From CAYUAI01 sp964442745 (GTDB taxonomy: Bacteria; Pseudomonadota; Gammaproteobacteria; S012-40): 24,555 nucleotides of DNA. The notes under the pieces were generated by a model. That model saw nothing but the letters and a program-made list of their open reading frames with translations, did no database searches and had not been told where the DNA came from. The stretch spans positions 1-24,555 of the forward strand of contig CAYUAI010000063.1 in NCBI GenBank assembly GCA_964442745.1. Direction: 5' to 3'. This document shows positions 9,416-17,040 of this stretch, piece by piece (the stretch's first letter is position 1; each line of letters starts with the position of its first letter). A program made the translations under genes and the position numbers.

Positions 9416-9988
9416 TTATTCAAGATTAGGATGATGAAAATCCGCATTGTGGATTAATTTTTCAGCGGCGCAAACACCCCAATAGATGCCGTCTTGGTAA
9501 AACACACCCGATAAAAAACGAGCGATTAACCCATCAAAGGCTGGCCCTTTTTTGATTTGTTCTGAGTGCTGAAAATACTTGATTCCTAAGACTTCAGGGA
9601 CCAAAAAACCGACATTGCCAGATCCTGAGTGCAAAACTATTATTCTACTATTTCGGCAAGAGCCGGTGGTTTCTTCAATCAAGTATCGATTTAAATCGAT
9701 AATGATGACTAATTGGCCATGTAGATTACACAAACCACGCATCCAGTGTTGTGCGCCGGGGACAGCTGAGAATGGGGTAAATCGATGGCTATAAATGCTA
9801 GAGACCATTGATTTCGGGAAAACCAGGTGATTCATGCCTATTTTAAAAGCAAGACCGATGTAGTGGGTATGGCTGGAGGTGGGGGCTATTGTGAGCGGGG
9901 GAGGGGTCTGTTGACACTGTGTTTGGATTTCTTGTAAAACTAACAATGGATGTTGTAGTGGGCTATGATGTTTTTTTTGTTGTGTCAC
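9416..9988 (-). CDS. pilI: CheW-like adaptor PilI
   Basis: This 190-residue CheW-domain protein should bridge PilJ and ChpA. Motifs typical of PilI are IGLAFKIGMNHLVFPKSMVS early, then WMRGLCNLHGQLVIIIDLNR in the middle, and VGFLVPEVLGIKYF later. The N-terminal ~45 residues are rich in Q, H and P and look disordered. The frame opens with GTG at 9988; no strong Shine-Dalgarno is visible and the next ATG in frame would cut into the domain. In Pseudomonas pilH lies directly upstream; here the upstream 241 bp carry no gene and pilG comes next. Confidence 0.9.
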   Translation of the reverse strand: MTQQKKHHSPLQHPLLVLQEIQTQCQQTPPPLTIAPTSSHTHYIGLAFKIGMNHLVFPKSMVSSIYSHRFTPFSAVPGAQHWMRGLCNLHGQLVIIIDLNRYLIEETTGSCRNSRIIVLHSGSGNVGFLVPEVLGIKYFQHSEQIKKGPAFDGLIARFLSGVFYQDGIYWGVCAAEKLIHNADFHHPNLE

Positions 9989-10020
9989 AATGCTTTGTTA
10001 GGCTCGCTATGGGGTGTCAA

Positions 10021-10052
10021 TGGTTATAAAATTTTAGCTGATTTTATAACCA
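10021..10052. repeat. 12-bp hairpin between pilG and pilI
   Basis: TGGTTATAAAAT (10021-10032) and ATTTTATAACCA (10041-10052) are perfectly complementary around an 8-nt loop. There is no following T-run on the minus strand, so it is not a canonical intrinsic terminator. It could process or stabilise the pilG-pilI transcript. Confidence 0.55.
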
Positions 10053-10096
10053 ATATTATTCCGTGGATTAATCGAGTATATGACGTTTTTTTAGCA

Positions 10097-10194
10097 TTGG
10101 GCAACCTGCTGGATTCCCTGGAAGGCATGAGATTTGATAACGAAAGGCCAGCGGAAATCAAAGGTCGAGCGCGATTAGATAATAGGTTGCCCAA
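10097..10194. repeat. Inverted repeat closing a ~100-bp structured segment
   Basis: TTGGGCAACCT (10097-10107) pairs with AGGTTGCCCAA (10184-10194). The adjoining GCTGG (10108-10112) can also pair with CCAGC (10148-10152). This suggests a folded element or a small mobile-repeat unit in the position normally held by pilH. Confidence 0.45.
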
Positions 10195-10229
10195 GTGACA
10201 AGTCGGATAGGCTTTACCACAAATGGGTG

Positions 10230-10682
10230 TTAGCTTTGTTTCATAATGATGCTATGTTCTACTGGCCGTGCTTGTTTGGGTTGTGGTGTGTACTCTTTGA
10301 TTGCCTCAAGTAACTCTTCCTTGGTAAAAGGTTTGGTAAGATAGCGATCAGAACCGACAATACGACCTTTGGCTCGATCGAATAAACCGTCCTTGCTCGA
10401 TAGCATGATAATTGGCGTATGACTAAACGATTCGTTGTTTTTTATCAACGCACAAGTTTGGTAGCCATCAAGTCTAGGCATCATAATATCCATAAAAATG
10501 ATATCAGGATGGCAATCCACGACTTTAGATAGGGCTTCAAAGCCATCGTTCGCTGTGATGACTTCATAGCCCGCCTTAGATAAAAGTGTTTCGGCGGTAC
10601 GGCGTATGGTCTTACTGTCATCAATGACCATGATTTTGAGCGCCGTTTCGTTATGTTCCCCGCGACTGTTGTTAGCTTCCAT
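10230..10682 (-). CDS. pilG: Response regulator PilG
   Basis: This 150-residue single-domain receiver is phosphorylated by ChpA and promotes pilus extension and cAMP signalling in Pseudomonas. The acidic pair Asp21-Asp22 (VIDDSKTIRRT), phospho-acceptor Asp65 (FMDIMMPRLDGYQTC) and Lys117 (YLTKPF) are present. The stretches MPRLDGYQTCALIKNN and IIMLSSKDGLFD are diagnostic of PilG rather than PilH. A Shine-Dalgarno-like AGAAGG lies 11 nt before the ATG. The gene is divergent from gshB, as expected for this neighbourhood. Its usual partner, pilH, is not found next to it. Confidence 0.93.
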   Translation of the reverse strand: MEANNSRGEHNETALKIMVIDDSKTIRRTAETLLSKAGYEVITANDGFEALSKVVDCHPDIIFMDIMMPRLDGYQTCALIKNNESFSHTPIIMLSSKDGLFDRAKGRIVGSDRYLTKPFTKEELLEAIKEYTPQPKQARPVEHSIIMKQS

Positions 10683-10980
10683 GTGTTGGTGCCTTCTGTA
10701 AATGGATAGTTTCTATTCTGTTATGCAAAAGAGTTTCTAACATATAGCGATTCAATCATGTAAAATTTATTCTGGTAGCAACAATAAAAACCAAGCATAA
10801 ATCTCGCCATTCCAGGATTATACGGTCCTAAGATTAGGTTTGTCGTTTTTTTTAGGTTTGGATTGGGCTATTTTGTTAAAAACATGCCATTACTCGTCGG
10901 CGTTAGCAATTTGTTCACTGCTTAGCCTATTTATTGGACAATATATTAGACGGTTTATTGACAAGAAAAAAGCATTCCTC
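10683..10980. promoter_or_regulatory. Divergent pilG / gshB intergenic region
   Basis: This 298-bp AT-rich stretch separates the divergent pilG and gshB genes and must hold both promoters. On the minus strand TTTACA followed by TATATG-like sequence (about 10745-10772) is a possible sigma-70 site for pilG, but spacing is poor. No confident promoter can be named. The gshB frame is open back to a TTG at 10840, which is probably not used. Confidence 0.4.
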
Positions 10981-11949
10981 ATGAATAATGTAAATCAAGT
11001 TATTTTAGGGGTCGTGATGGACCCGATAAGTCACATAAAAGTACATAAAGACAGCACATTTGCGATGTTGTTGGAGGCCCAGCGCCGAGGTTGGCGATTA
11101 CGACATCTATCGCACGATAGTTTATTTTTGCAAGATGGCCAAGTATGGGCGTGCTGGCAAGAGATTACGGTTACGGATGATCCCCATCACTGGTTTGATG
11201 TAGTGGATGAAGCTATCGGCTTACTCAGTGATTGTGATGTGATTTTAATGAGAAAAGATCCTCCATTTGATATGGAGTATATTTACACGACGTACTTATT
11301 GGAGTTAGCTGAACTGGCGGGTGTTTTGGTGGTAAACAAGGCCGAAAGTTTGCGTAGCGCCAATGAAAAGTTATTTACGGCTTGGTTTCCTCAGTGTTGT
11401 GTGCCCACCCTAGTGACTAAATCAGAGCGAAGAGTCAGGCAGTTTCTCAAGGAAAACCAAGATATTATTTTAAAACCATTGGACCGTATGGGCGGCGCTT
11501 CTATTTTTCGGTTGAGTTTAAGTGATCCCAATTTGTCTGTTATTTTAGAAGAAATGACGGAAAACGGCACAAAAACAATCATGGCACAACAGTTTATCCC
11601 TGAAATTGAGCAAGGAGATAAAAGAATTCTTTTGATTGATGGTGAACCGGTTCCCTATGTGTTAGCTCGGGTGCCTAAAAAAGGGGAGACTCGCGGCAAC
11701 TTAGCTGTCGGAGGGGAAGCCATTGGTATGCCATTGTCTGAGCGGGATCGTTGGATTTGCGAGCAGTTGGCTGGCAAGCTAAAGTCTATGGGATTGATGT
11801 TTGTGGGCATTGATGTCATTGGTGACTATCTGACTGAGATAAACGTCACAAGCCCCACTTGCATTCGTGAGCTGGACAAAATTTACTCGTTAAATATTGC
11901 GGGTATTTTGCTCGATGCCATTGACCAGCGTCTGTCAGATACCGAATGA
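10981..11949 (+). CDS. gshB: Glutathione synthetase
   Basis: This ATP-grasp enzyme joins gamma-glutamylcysteine and glycine to make glutathione in the cytoplasm. Family motifs run throughout: VVMDPISHIKVHKDS at the start, VILMRKDPPFD, NEKLFTAWF, ILKPLDRMGGASIFR (ATP site), GDKRILLIDGEPVPY, GETRGNLA and TEINVTSPTCIRE at the end. The ATG at 10981 gives 322 residues, close to E. coli GshB (316). The frame stays open upstream to a TTG at 10840, but those 47 residues match nothing in the family and were left out. The stop overlaps the apbE start (ATGA), implying translational coupling. Adjacent divergent pilG and downstream tonB match the P. aeruginosa gene order. Confidence 0.95.
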   Translation: MNNVNQVILGVVMDPISHIKVHKDSTFAMLLEAQRRGWRLRHLSHDSLFLQDGQVWACWQEITVTDDPHHWFDVVDEAIGLLSDCDVILMRKDPPFDMEYIYTTYLLELAELAGVLVVNKAESLRSANEKLFTAWFPQCCVPTLVTKSERRVRQFLKENQDIILKPLDRMGGASIFRLSLSDPNLSVILEEMTENGTKTIMAQQFIPEIEQGDKRILLIDGEPVPYVLARVPKKGETRGNLAVGGEAIGMPLSERDRWICEQLAGKLKSMGLMFVGIDVIGDYLTEINVTSPTCIRELDKIYSLNIAGILLDAIDQRLSDTE

Positions 11950-13010
11950 TTACTATTAAGCCATTTTCACCCAGTGCGTTTGTCCTGATACTGCTGGCTT
12001 GTTTTGTCTTATTTGCATGTACCGAGACGAATAAAACGGCGCAACCAATCGTCAAAGAAGAAGTCTATGCGTTTGGCACGCTGGTAAACATTACGCTTTA
12101 TGGGTTACCCGAAGCAAAAGCCTATGAAATCATTGGGGCGGTAGTGAATGATTTTTCTTATTTAGAAAATGTTTGGCATCCCTGGAAGGCCGGTTCGTTA
12201 GGGCGAGTGAATCAGTTATTGCCGACAAAATCCGCGTTTTCTACGGGGCCGGGTGTGATTCAATTGATGACCGAGGCCCGTAAGTTATCGCGTATGAGTG
12301 ATGACTATTTTAATCCGGCGATCGGTGCTCTGGTGAAGTTATGGGGATTTCATCAAGATGAAATCCCGCTTGGGCCGCCGCCAAGCTTGGCGGATATCGA
12401 AAATATTTTAAAGCAAAAACCCAGCTTGGATAATTTAGACATCAAGGGTTTTACCGTTCGGAGTAATAATGAGGCGGTGATTTTAGATTTTGGTGGATTT
12501 GCCAAAGGCTATGCGGTACAGCAAGTCATTGATCACATCAAAGCGCTGGGCGCGACTAACGCCATTATTAATGTGGGCGGTGATCTACATGTCATCGGCA
12601 ATAAAGCGGGTCAACCTTGGCGAATTGGTATTCGAAATCCGCGGGGCCAAGGCATTTTAGCGTCGATTGATGTCGAAGGATCGGAAAGTGTGTTTACCTC
12701 GGGCGATTATGAGCGATTTTACGAGTACCAAGGTAAGCGATATCATCATATTCTCGATCCGCAGACAGGGTTTCCCGTCCAGGGGGTCAGCTCAGTCACG
12801 GTGGTGCATTCCTCGCCGGCCACGGCGGATGCAGCGGCCACTGCGTTATTTGTCGCCGGACCGGTGCATTGGCGAAACATTGCTAAACAAATGAGTTTGC
12901 ATGAGGTTATGTTGATTGATGATAAGGGCGTGATATATATGACGCCGGAGATGCAGCAGCGAATACGCTTTGAGATTGAACCACGCCCGAAAATCATCGT
13001 GCAGAGATGA
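11946..13010 (+). CDS. apbE: FAD:protein FMN transferase, lipoprotein
   Basis: ApbE attaches FMN covalently to threonines of target flavoproteins outside the cytoplasmic membrane, such as Rnf or Nqr subunits. The 354-residue product has a lipoprotein signal ending LFAC (Cys25). It carries ApbE motifs VYAFGTLVNITLYG, LDFGGFAKGYAVQ, AIINVGGDLHVIG and the metal/FAD-site signature TADAAATALFVAGP. Its start overlaps the gshB stop and its stop overlaps the next gene. No Rnf or Nqr genes are in the window, so its substrate is unknown; the neighbouring NusG-II and Gx-transporter proteins are frequent companions of apbE. Confidence 0.93.
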   Translation: MITIKPFSPSAFVLILLACFVLFACTETNKTAQPIVKEEVYAFGTLVNITLYGLPEAKAYEIIGAVVNDFSYLENVWHPWKAGSLGRVNQLLPTKSAFSTGPGVIQLMTEARKLSRMSDDYFNPAIGALVKLWGFHQDEIPLGPPPSLADIENILKQKPSLDNLDIKGFTVRSNNEAVILDFGGFAKGYAVQQVIDHIKALGATNAIINVGGDLHVIGNKAGQPWRIGIRNPRGQGILASIDVEGSESVFTSGDYERFYEYQGKRYHHILDPQTGFPVQGVSSVTVVHSSPATADAAATALFVAGPVHWRNIAKQMSLHEVMLIDDKGVIYMTPEMQQRIRFEIEPRPKIIVQR

Positions 13011-13369
13011 TGACTTGGGCGGATAAAATAGTCATTGTTGTGGCCGTCGGCTTTGTACTTTTTTTATATGTTTGGTTATGGCGGGCGCCTCAAGTGGGAG
13101 ATCATGTTTCCATCCTGGTGAATGGGCAGCAACAATATCGCTTGGCTTTGCAACAGGATAAAATACTCGATGTGGTCGGTGACTTAGGGACGAGCCGTAT
13201 TGAAATTAAAGCGGGCTCGGTCCGGTTTTTTTCTTCGCCTTGTACGAATAAACAGTGTATTCACCGGGGTTGGTTGAATCAAGCCGGTGATTTTATGGCC
13301 TGCTTACCGAATAAAGTCAGTCTATATTTACTTGGGGCAAATAATCACTATGATGCGATTAATTTTTAG
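13007..13369 (+). CDS. Membrane-anchored NusG domain II protein
   Basis: This 120-residue protein has one N-terminal membrane segment (about 7-26, KIVIVVAVGFVLFLYVWLW) followed by a small domain of the NusG-II type (DUF1312). The pattern SSPCTNKQCIHRGWL ... FMACLPNKV, with three cysteines, fits that family. Its exact role is unknown; it co-occurs with apbE and the Gx-transporter family protein, suggesting part in flavinylation-linked redox or transport. It overlaps apbE by four bases, consistent with translational coupling. The ATG at 13010 is an alternative start one codon later. Confidence 0.85.
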   Translation: MMTWADKIVIVVAVGFVLFLYVWLWRAPQVGDHVSILVNGQQQYRLALQQDKILDVVGDLGTSRIEIKAGSVRFFSSPCTNKQCIHRGWLNQAGDFMACLPNKVSLYLLGANNHYDAINF

Positions 13370-13424
13370 ACAAAAAGGCAGGTGATATTTGGATTGGAAT
13401 ATTTTTTGCTGCTGTCGATAAGCT

Positions 13425-13430
13425 AGGAGG
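13425..13430 (+). promoter_or_regulatory. Strong Shine-Dalgarno fixing a TTG start
   Basis: AGGAGG lies 7 nt before the TTG at 13438. This is the reason for choosing the TTG over downstream codons. Confidence 0.75.
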
Positions 13431-13437
13431 CGTTGTT

Positions 13438-13983
13438 TTGAAAATCAAATTAGTGGCTTCCCATGAGGATCAATTGATCGCTCACTTAGCTGCTTTAGCC
13501 ATCGGCATTCATATATTAGAGAGTGCTTTGCCAAGCCCGTTACCCGGCGTTAAGCCGGGTTTTGCAAATATCATTACGCTGATGGTTTTTGTATTATATG
13601 GTTGGCGTATGGCTTTGTGGGTGTCGTTATTGCGGGTTTTTGTCGGTAGTTTGGTGCTGGGTACTTTTTTGTCACCCACTTTTTTGCTAAGTTTGAGTGG
13701 AGCACTCTGCAGTTTATTGGTGCTCGGGGCGATAAGCTGTTTATCCGGCCTAGGATTAAGTGCCATCGGTTTGGCTGTGTTGGCTTCGATGGCGCATATG
13801 CTAGGGCAGTTTGCGGTCGCCTATTATCTTTTTATACCGCATCAGGCGTTATTCAATTTATTGCCGGTATTGTTGTCGTTAGCGATTGTATTTGGTTGGG
13901 TGAGTGGATTGATCACGCAACAGTTGTTAGTAAGAATGTCAGGAAAACATGAGCCAATTAACCGCCCAAATTACCACAACTGA
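13438..13983 (+). CDS. Gx transporter family membrane protein (HepS component I-like)
   Basis: This 181-residue, very hydrophobic protein belongs to the family annotated as heptaprenyl diphosphate synthase component I or Gx transporter. Its PSPLPGVKPGFANIITLMVF segment is characteristic. About five membrane spans are visible, for example ALWVSLLRVFVGSLVLGTF and LLPVLLSLAIVFGWVSGLI. The family resembles substrate-binding subunits of ECF transporters; no substrate is established here. It begins at TTG with a strong Shine-Dalgarno and overlaps tonB by 35 bp. Grouping with apbE and the NusG-II protein is a recurring set. Confidence 0.85.
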   Translation: MKIKLVASHEDQLIAHLAALAIGIHILESALPSPLPGVKPGFANIITLMVFVLYGWRMALWVSLLRVFVGSLVLGTFLSPTFLLSLSGALCSLLVLGAISCLSGLGLSAIGLAVLASMAHMLGQFAVAYYLFIPHQALFNLLPVLLSLAIVFGWVSGLITQQLLVRMSGKHEPINRPNYHN

Positions 13984-14830
13984 TCGTTTAGGTCTGACTT
14001 TAATTTTTGCTTTGGTTGTTCACGCCATTATCATTTTTGGTATTGCATTTGGGGTGGATGAAGACGCTTTTGATAGTAAAATTCCACCCACGCTGGACGT
14101 GACATTGACGAATACTCGCAGTGAAAGCAAACCAGAAAATGTCGACTATTTAGCGCAAACCAATCAAGAAGGTGCAGGTAATACTCAGGAAAAAGTCCAC
14201 CCGGAAACCTTAACGCCGGCCTTGATACCTAAGGACAGCGCAGAAATTACCTCCAAAAGTCCGCCGATTATTACGCCAGCACCTAAACAAAAAATGACGC
14301 GAAGAGAAATATTAACCCAGCAGACGTCAGAGAGTCATATGATTGCGGACGTGTTTCCTGCGAAGGAGACCGAGTCAGAAAAAATCTCGGCAGCACAGCT
14401 CATTAGTCGAAGTCTCGATATTGCCAGTTTAGAGGTTGAATTGGGGGAATCGATGCAAGCGTATTCGGAATTACCGCGCCAGAAGTTTGTGACGGCAAGC
14501 ACTCAAGAATATATTTTTGCAAGTTATGTGGACAGTTGGCGACGAAAAATTGAAAGAGTGGGTAACCTGAATTTTCCAGAAGAAGCCAGCCGCCGAAAAA
14601 TCTCCGGGAGTCTCATTTTAGATGTGGCGCTGAATGTGGATGGGACCATTAATAAAATCCGTGTGAGTCGCTCATCAGGTCATAAAATGTTGGATAATGC
14701 CGCCATTAAAATTGTTCGATTAGCGGCGCCATTCGCCCCTTTTCCCAAAGAAATCCGTAAAGATTATGATGTGCTCCATGTGATTCGTACCTGGAAATTT
14801 CTAGGTGGCGAGCGTTTTACCACAAACTGA
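13949..14830 (+). CDS. tonB3: TonB-family energy transducer (TonB3-like)
   Basis: This 293-residue protein has an N-terminal membrane segment (about 16-36, LIFALVVHAIIIFGIAFG), a polar periplasmic spacer with scattered prolines, and a C-terminal TonB domain (about 190-290: ISGSLILDVALNVDGTINKI then VSRSSGHKMLDNAAIKIVRL). TonB proteins relay proton-motive force to outer-membrane receptors. Its place beside gshB and the pil genes matches P. aeruginosa tonB3, a gene needed for twitching motility, so a role in type IV pilus assembly is plausible. AGGA precedes the ATG. No ExbB or ExbD gene is nearby. No clear terminator is seen in the 50 bp before the convergent DUF1841 gene. Confidence 0.85.
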   Translation: MSQLTAQITTTDRLGLTLIFALVVHAIIIFGIAFGVDEDAFDSKIPPTLDVTLTNTRSESKPENVDYLAQTNQEGAGNTQEKVHPETLTPALIPKDSAEITSKSPPIITPAPKQKMTRREILTQQTSESHMIADVFPAKETESEKISAAQLISRSLDIASLEVELGESMQAYSELPRQKFVTASTQEYIFASYVDSWRRKIERVGNLNFPEEASRRKISGSLILDVALNVDGTINKIRVSRSSGHKMLDNAAIKIVRLAAPFAPFPKEIRKDYDVLHVIRTWKFLGGERFTTN

Positions 14831-14880
14831 GTATCGTTATCCAATGGCGGTTGATTTGCCCCCCCAGCATCAATCTCATT

Positions 14881-15318
14881 TTACTTATTTTTTAACCGTT
14901 TACGAATGCATTTTAAATACGCTTTTTCATCGGGCGGCTGATCCAATTTTTGTGCTGCCCAAATCATTTCACCCAAGCAGTCCATGAGTTGATGTTCGAC
15001 TTGATGGGCATCTTGCTGCTGTTTTAATAAGGTTTGGTAACTAGCGGTAATGCCTTTCGGGCGATTGGTCGTCAGTTGTTCTGTTAACGCGATGTGCATC
15101 CCCATGTGTAGAAATGGATTAACGACACCCTCTTCAGGGGTATAGTCTTTCGATAGTGCTTGTTCTCTATCGCTCAGTAATACGTGATATTCAGGGTGTT
15201 GCTGAATCACATTGACGATAATTTGTTCGATGGGTGCTAAGGTTTGGGCCTGGTTGTGCTTATGCCAGGCGGTTAAATAAAATTGGCGGATTTCGTTTCT
15301 GTTTTGGCTAAATAGCAT
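14881..15318 (-). CDS. DUF1841 family protein
   Basis: This 145-residue cytoplasmic protein of unknown function is a recognisable DUF1841 member. Signature stretches are NRNEIRQFYLTAWHKH at the N-terminus, IIVNVIQQHPEYHVLL, and NPFLHMGMHIALTEQL. It lies 14 bp downstream of nth on the same strand and is probably cotranscribed with it. It is convergent with tonB. Full length for the family; no known biochemical role. Confidence 0.88.
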   Translation of the reverse strand: MLFSQNRNEIRQFYLTAWHKHNQAQTLAPIEQIIVNVIQQHPEYHVLLSDREQALSKDYTPEEGVVNPFLHMGMHIALTEQLTTNRPKGITASYQTLLKQQQDAHQVEHQLMDCLGEMIWAAQKLDQPPDEKAYLKCIRKRLKNK

Positions 15319-15332
15319 AGGTCGTCATCGGC

Positions 15333-15968
15333 TTACGAATAAGTTTTTTGTTGATATTCACACAGATCTTCAATGATACAGCCTTGGCAGCGCGGCTTGC
15401 GAGCCATGCAGGTGTATCGGCCTAATAAAATTAACCAGTGATGCGCCTCCTGTTTGAACGCATCAGGGACAAACTTGAGCAGTTTTTTTTCTACTTCTAA
15501 AGGGGTTTTTCCAGGGGCAAGGCCGGTTCGATTGGATACTCGATAAATATGGGTGTCAACGGCAATGGTTGCTTGACCGAAGGCGGTATTTAAGATGACA
15601 TTGGCCGTTTTTCGTCCGACACCAGGCAGGCTTTCTAAGGCGACACGGGTTTGTGGTACGTTACTGTCAAACTGATCAATTAAAATATGACAAGTTTTTA
15701 TGATGTTTTCGGCTTTGCTATTGTATAAGCCAATGCTTTTTATGTATGGTTTCAACCCTGCCACTCCAAGCGCAAGCAATTGGTATGGCGTATTGGCGAT
15801 AGGGTATAAGAGGTGAGTGGCTTTGTTGACACTCACATCCGTGGCTTGTGCAGATAAAATAACCGCGATGAGTAATTCAAACTCGGTTGAATAATTGAGT
15901 TCGGTGGTCGGCTGAGGGTTATTTTTTTGTAAGCGGATAAAAATGTCTGTTCGTTTTTGTTTGTTCAT
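15333..15968 (-). CDS. nth: Endonuclease III
   Basis: This bifunctional DNA glycosylase / AP lyase removes oxidised pyrimidines in base excision repair. At 211 residues it is full length. It has the helix-hairpin-helix LPGVGRKTANVIL with catalytic Lys120, catalytic Asp138 in AVDTHIYRVSNR, and a C-terminal iron-sulfur cluster loop with Cys187, Cys194, Cys197 and Cys203 (spacing 6, 2, 5). It is followed by DUF1841. The start region (ATG at 15968) is only 33 bp from the divergent pseudogene's GTG, so both promoters would lie in overlapping sequence. Confidence 0.96.
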   Translation of the reverse strand: MNKQKRTDIFIRLQKNNPQPTTELNYSTEFELLIAVILSAQATDVSVNKATHLLYPIANTPYQLLALGVAGLKPYIKSIGLYNSKAENIIKTCHILIDQFDSNVPQTRVALESLPGVGRKTANVILNTAFGQATIAVDTHIYRVSNRTGLAPGKTPLEVEKKLLKFVPDAFKQEAHHWLILLGRYTCMARKPRCQGCIIEDLCEYQQKTYS

Positions 15969-16000
15969 GGATGAATCATGTGGTTAATTTAAGAGGTTGT

Positions 16001-16496
16001 GTGAATAAAAAACAAACATTTATTTTATGTTGTATCGGTGTCATCAGTTTTCAGCTCCCGGCCAGTCCGTTGGCTGGCGAGGTGCCTGAAGATCATATCC
16101 ATGGCCAGCAAACGTGTTCAGCATGCCATACCACCGAAGTGGATATGAGTCCGCTGATTGCTCGCGAAGCTGGCTGCATTTTACATGGATCGTTATGAAG
16201 TGACCAATTTACAATAAGGAAAATCGGATCATCCAGTGATTTTACCGCTGGGGTGAGTCCACGATATGTCGGGGAATGTGTGGGAATGGACGGCGTCTTG
16301 GTATGAAACCTACCCAGGTAATGCGCCGTACTCCGAGAACTATGGAAAACGCGATAAAACATTAAAAGGCGGATCGTGGTTTAATTGTTTATTTTATCAA
16401 CGTGGTATTTCGGCACCGGTTTACAATCGGGCATTTTTTGCCATCAAAGTCAAAAATGCTACCTTTGGGTTTCGTTGTGCGAAAGATAATAACTAG
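16001..16496 (+). pseudogene. Broken SUMF1-type gene with an N-terminal CxxCH haem motif
   Basis: A GTG at 16001, preceded by AAGAGG, opens a secreted protein: a signal peptide (NKKQTFILCCIGVISFQL) followed by HGQQTCSACHTTEVDM with a c-type haem motif. The frame then ends at 16196-16198. A shifted frame from 16176 reads AFYMDRYEVTNLQ-stop, DHPVILPLG-stop, and from about 16263 HDMSGNVWEWTASWYETYPG through KGGSWFN to TFGFRCAKDNN. These are the start, middle and end of an FGE-sulfatase (SUMF1) domain with a frameshift, two stops, and roughly 100 residues deleted in the middle. It is related to the SUMF1 domain of the lipoprotein at 18046-21180 only at family level. Confidence 0.8.
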
Positions 16497-16516
16497 CGAG
16501 TCAATTTAACGTGATA

Positions 16517-16752
16517 ATGCTTTTTCGAGGGTGTGTTGTTTGTTTGAGCGTGCTGGTACTGGCATGCAGCAAAAATAGTGGTGAGGCGACCGCCAATGTT
16601 TGGCTAGTGGCACCGACGGTAAAATCGGGTCCGGCTGATCAAGTTGCGATGGTTAGCGTGGCGGCGGGTGAGTTTATCATGGGCCGTAATCGGCGGGATA
16701 AAGAAGGGCTGCAACAGCGATATGGTTTTCCATTCCCGTTGTTTTTAGATGG
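16517..16752 (+). pseudogene. Truncated SUMF1-type lipoprotein gene
   Basis: The ATG at 16517 (or GTG at 16511) opens a lipoprotein signal (LSVLVLACSK) followed by VAMVSVAAGEFIMGRNRRDK and LQQRYGFPFPLFLD, which is the first part of an SUMF1 domain. The match stops near 16752, where an unrelated antisense fragment begins. The rest of the domain is missing, so the gene is a 5' remnant. It directly follows the other broken SUMF1 gene, suggesting a decayed tandem pair. Confidence 0.7.
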
Positions 16753-17006
16753 CGGTATTTTCGTATTTTTCCTTCGTCATCAACGATCTGTATCCATTGC
16801 TCATACAACGTTCCGGTCTCTGTCTTTTTATTGAATAGCTTGAAACTTGATCGGTCGACCAAAATTTCTCCTTTACAGGATAGACTGTTGGGATTGATGG
16901 CTGGCTCGACATTGACCAGAAGCGGTGGTTTTGATGGTATAATCGCGACGGCCTTCGATAAAATAAACATTATTTTCAGGAAATGGTTGAGGTGCTTCGC
17001 GGCTAT
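16752..17006 (-). pseudogene. Degenerate coding fragment, possibly IS4-type transposase
   Basis: On the minus strand one frame reads EAPQPFPENNVYFIEGRRDY (about 17006-16884) and then a shifted frame reads VDRSSFKLFNKKTETGTLYE followed by IQIVDDEGKIRKYRHLK. The second piece resembles the central part of IS4-family transposases, where TETG..YEQ and KYRR motifs occur, but this is weak recall. The two pieces are in different frames and both ends are cut. It could be the debris that truncated the SUMF1 gene beside it. Confidence 0.3.
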
Positions 17007-17040
17007 TTTAGTTCGATGCTGTCAACGGAAACACACCATG

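Noticed and set aside
9965..10198. Plus-strand open frame of 77 codons over the pilI-pilG gap
   Set aside because: It covers hairpins, overlaps the pilI start on the other strand and resembles nothing known.
10840..10980. 47-residue N-terminal extension of GshB from a TTG
   Set aside because: It is absent from the family; the ATG at 10981 gives the expected length and N-terminus.
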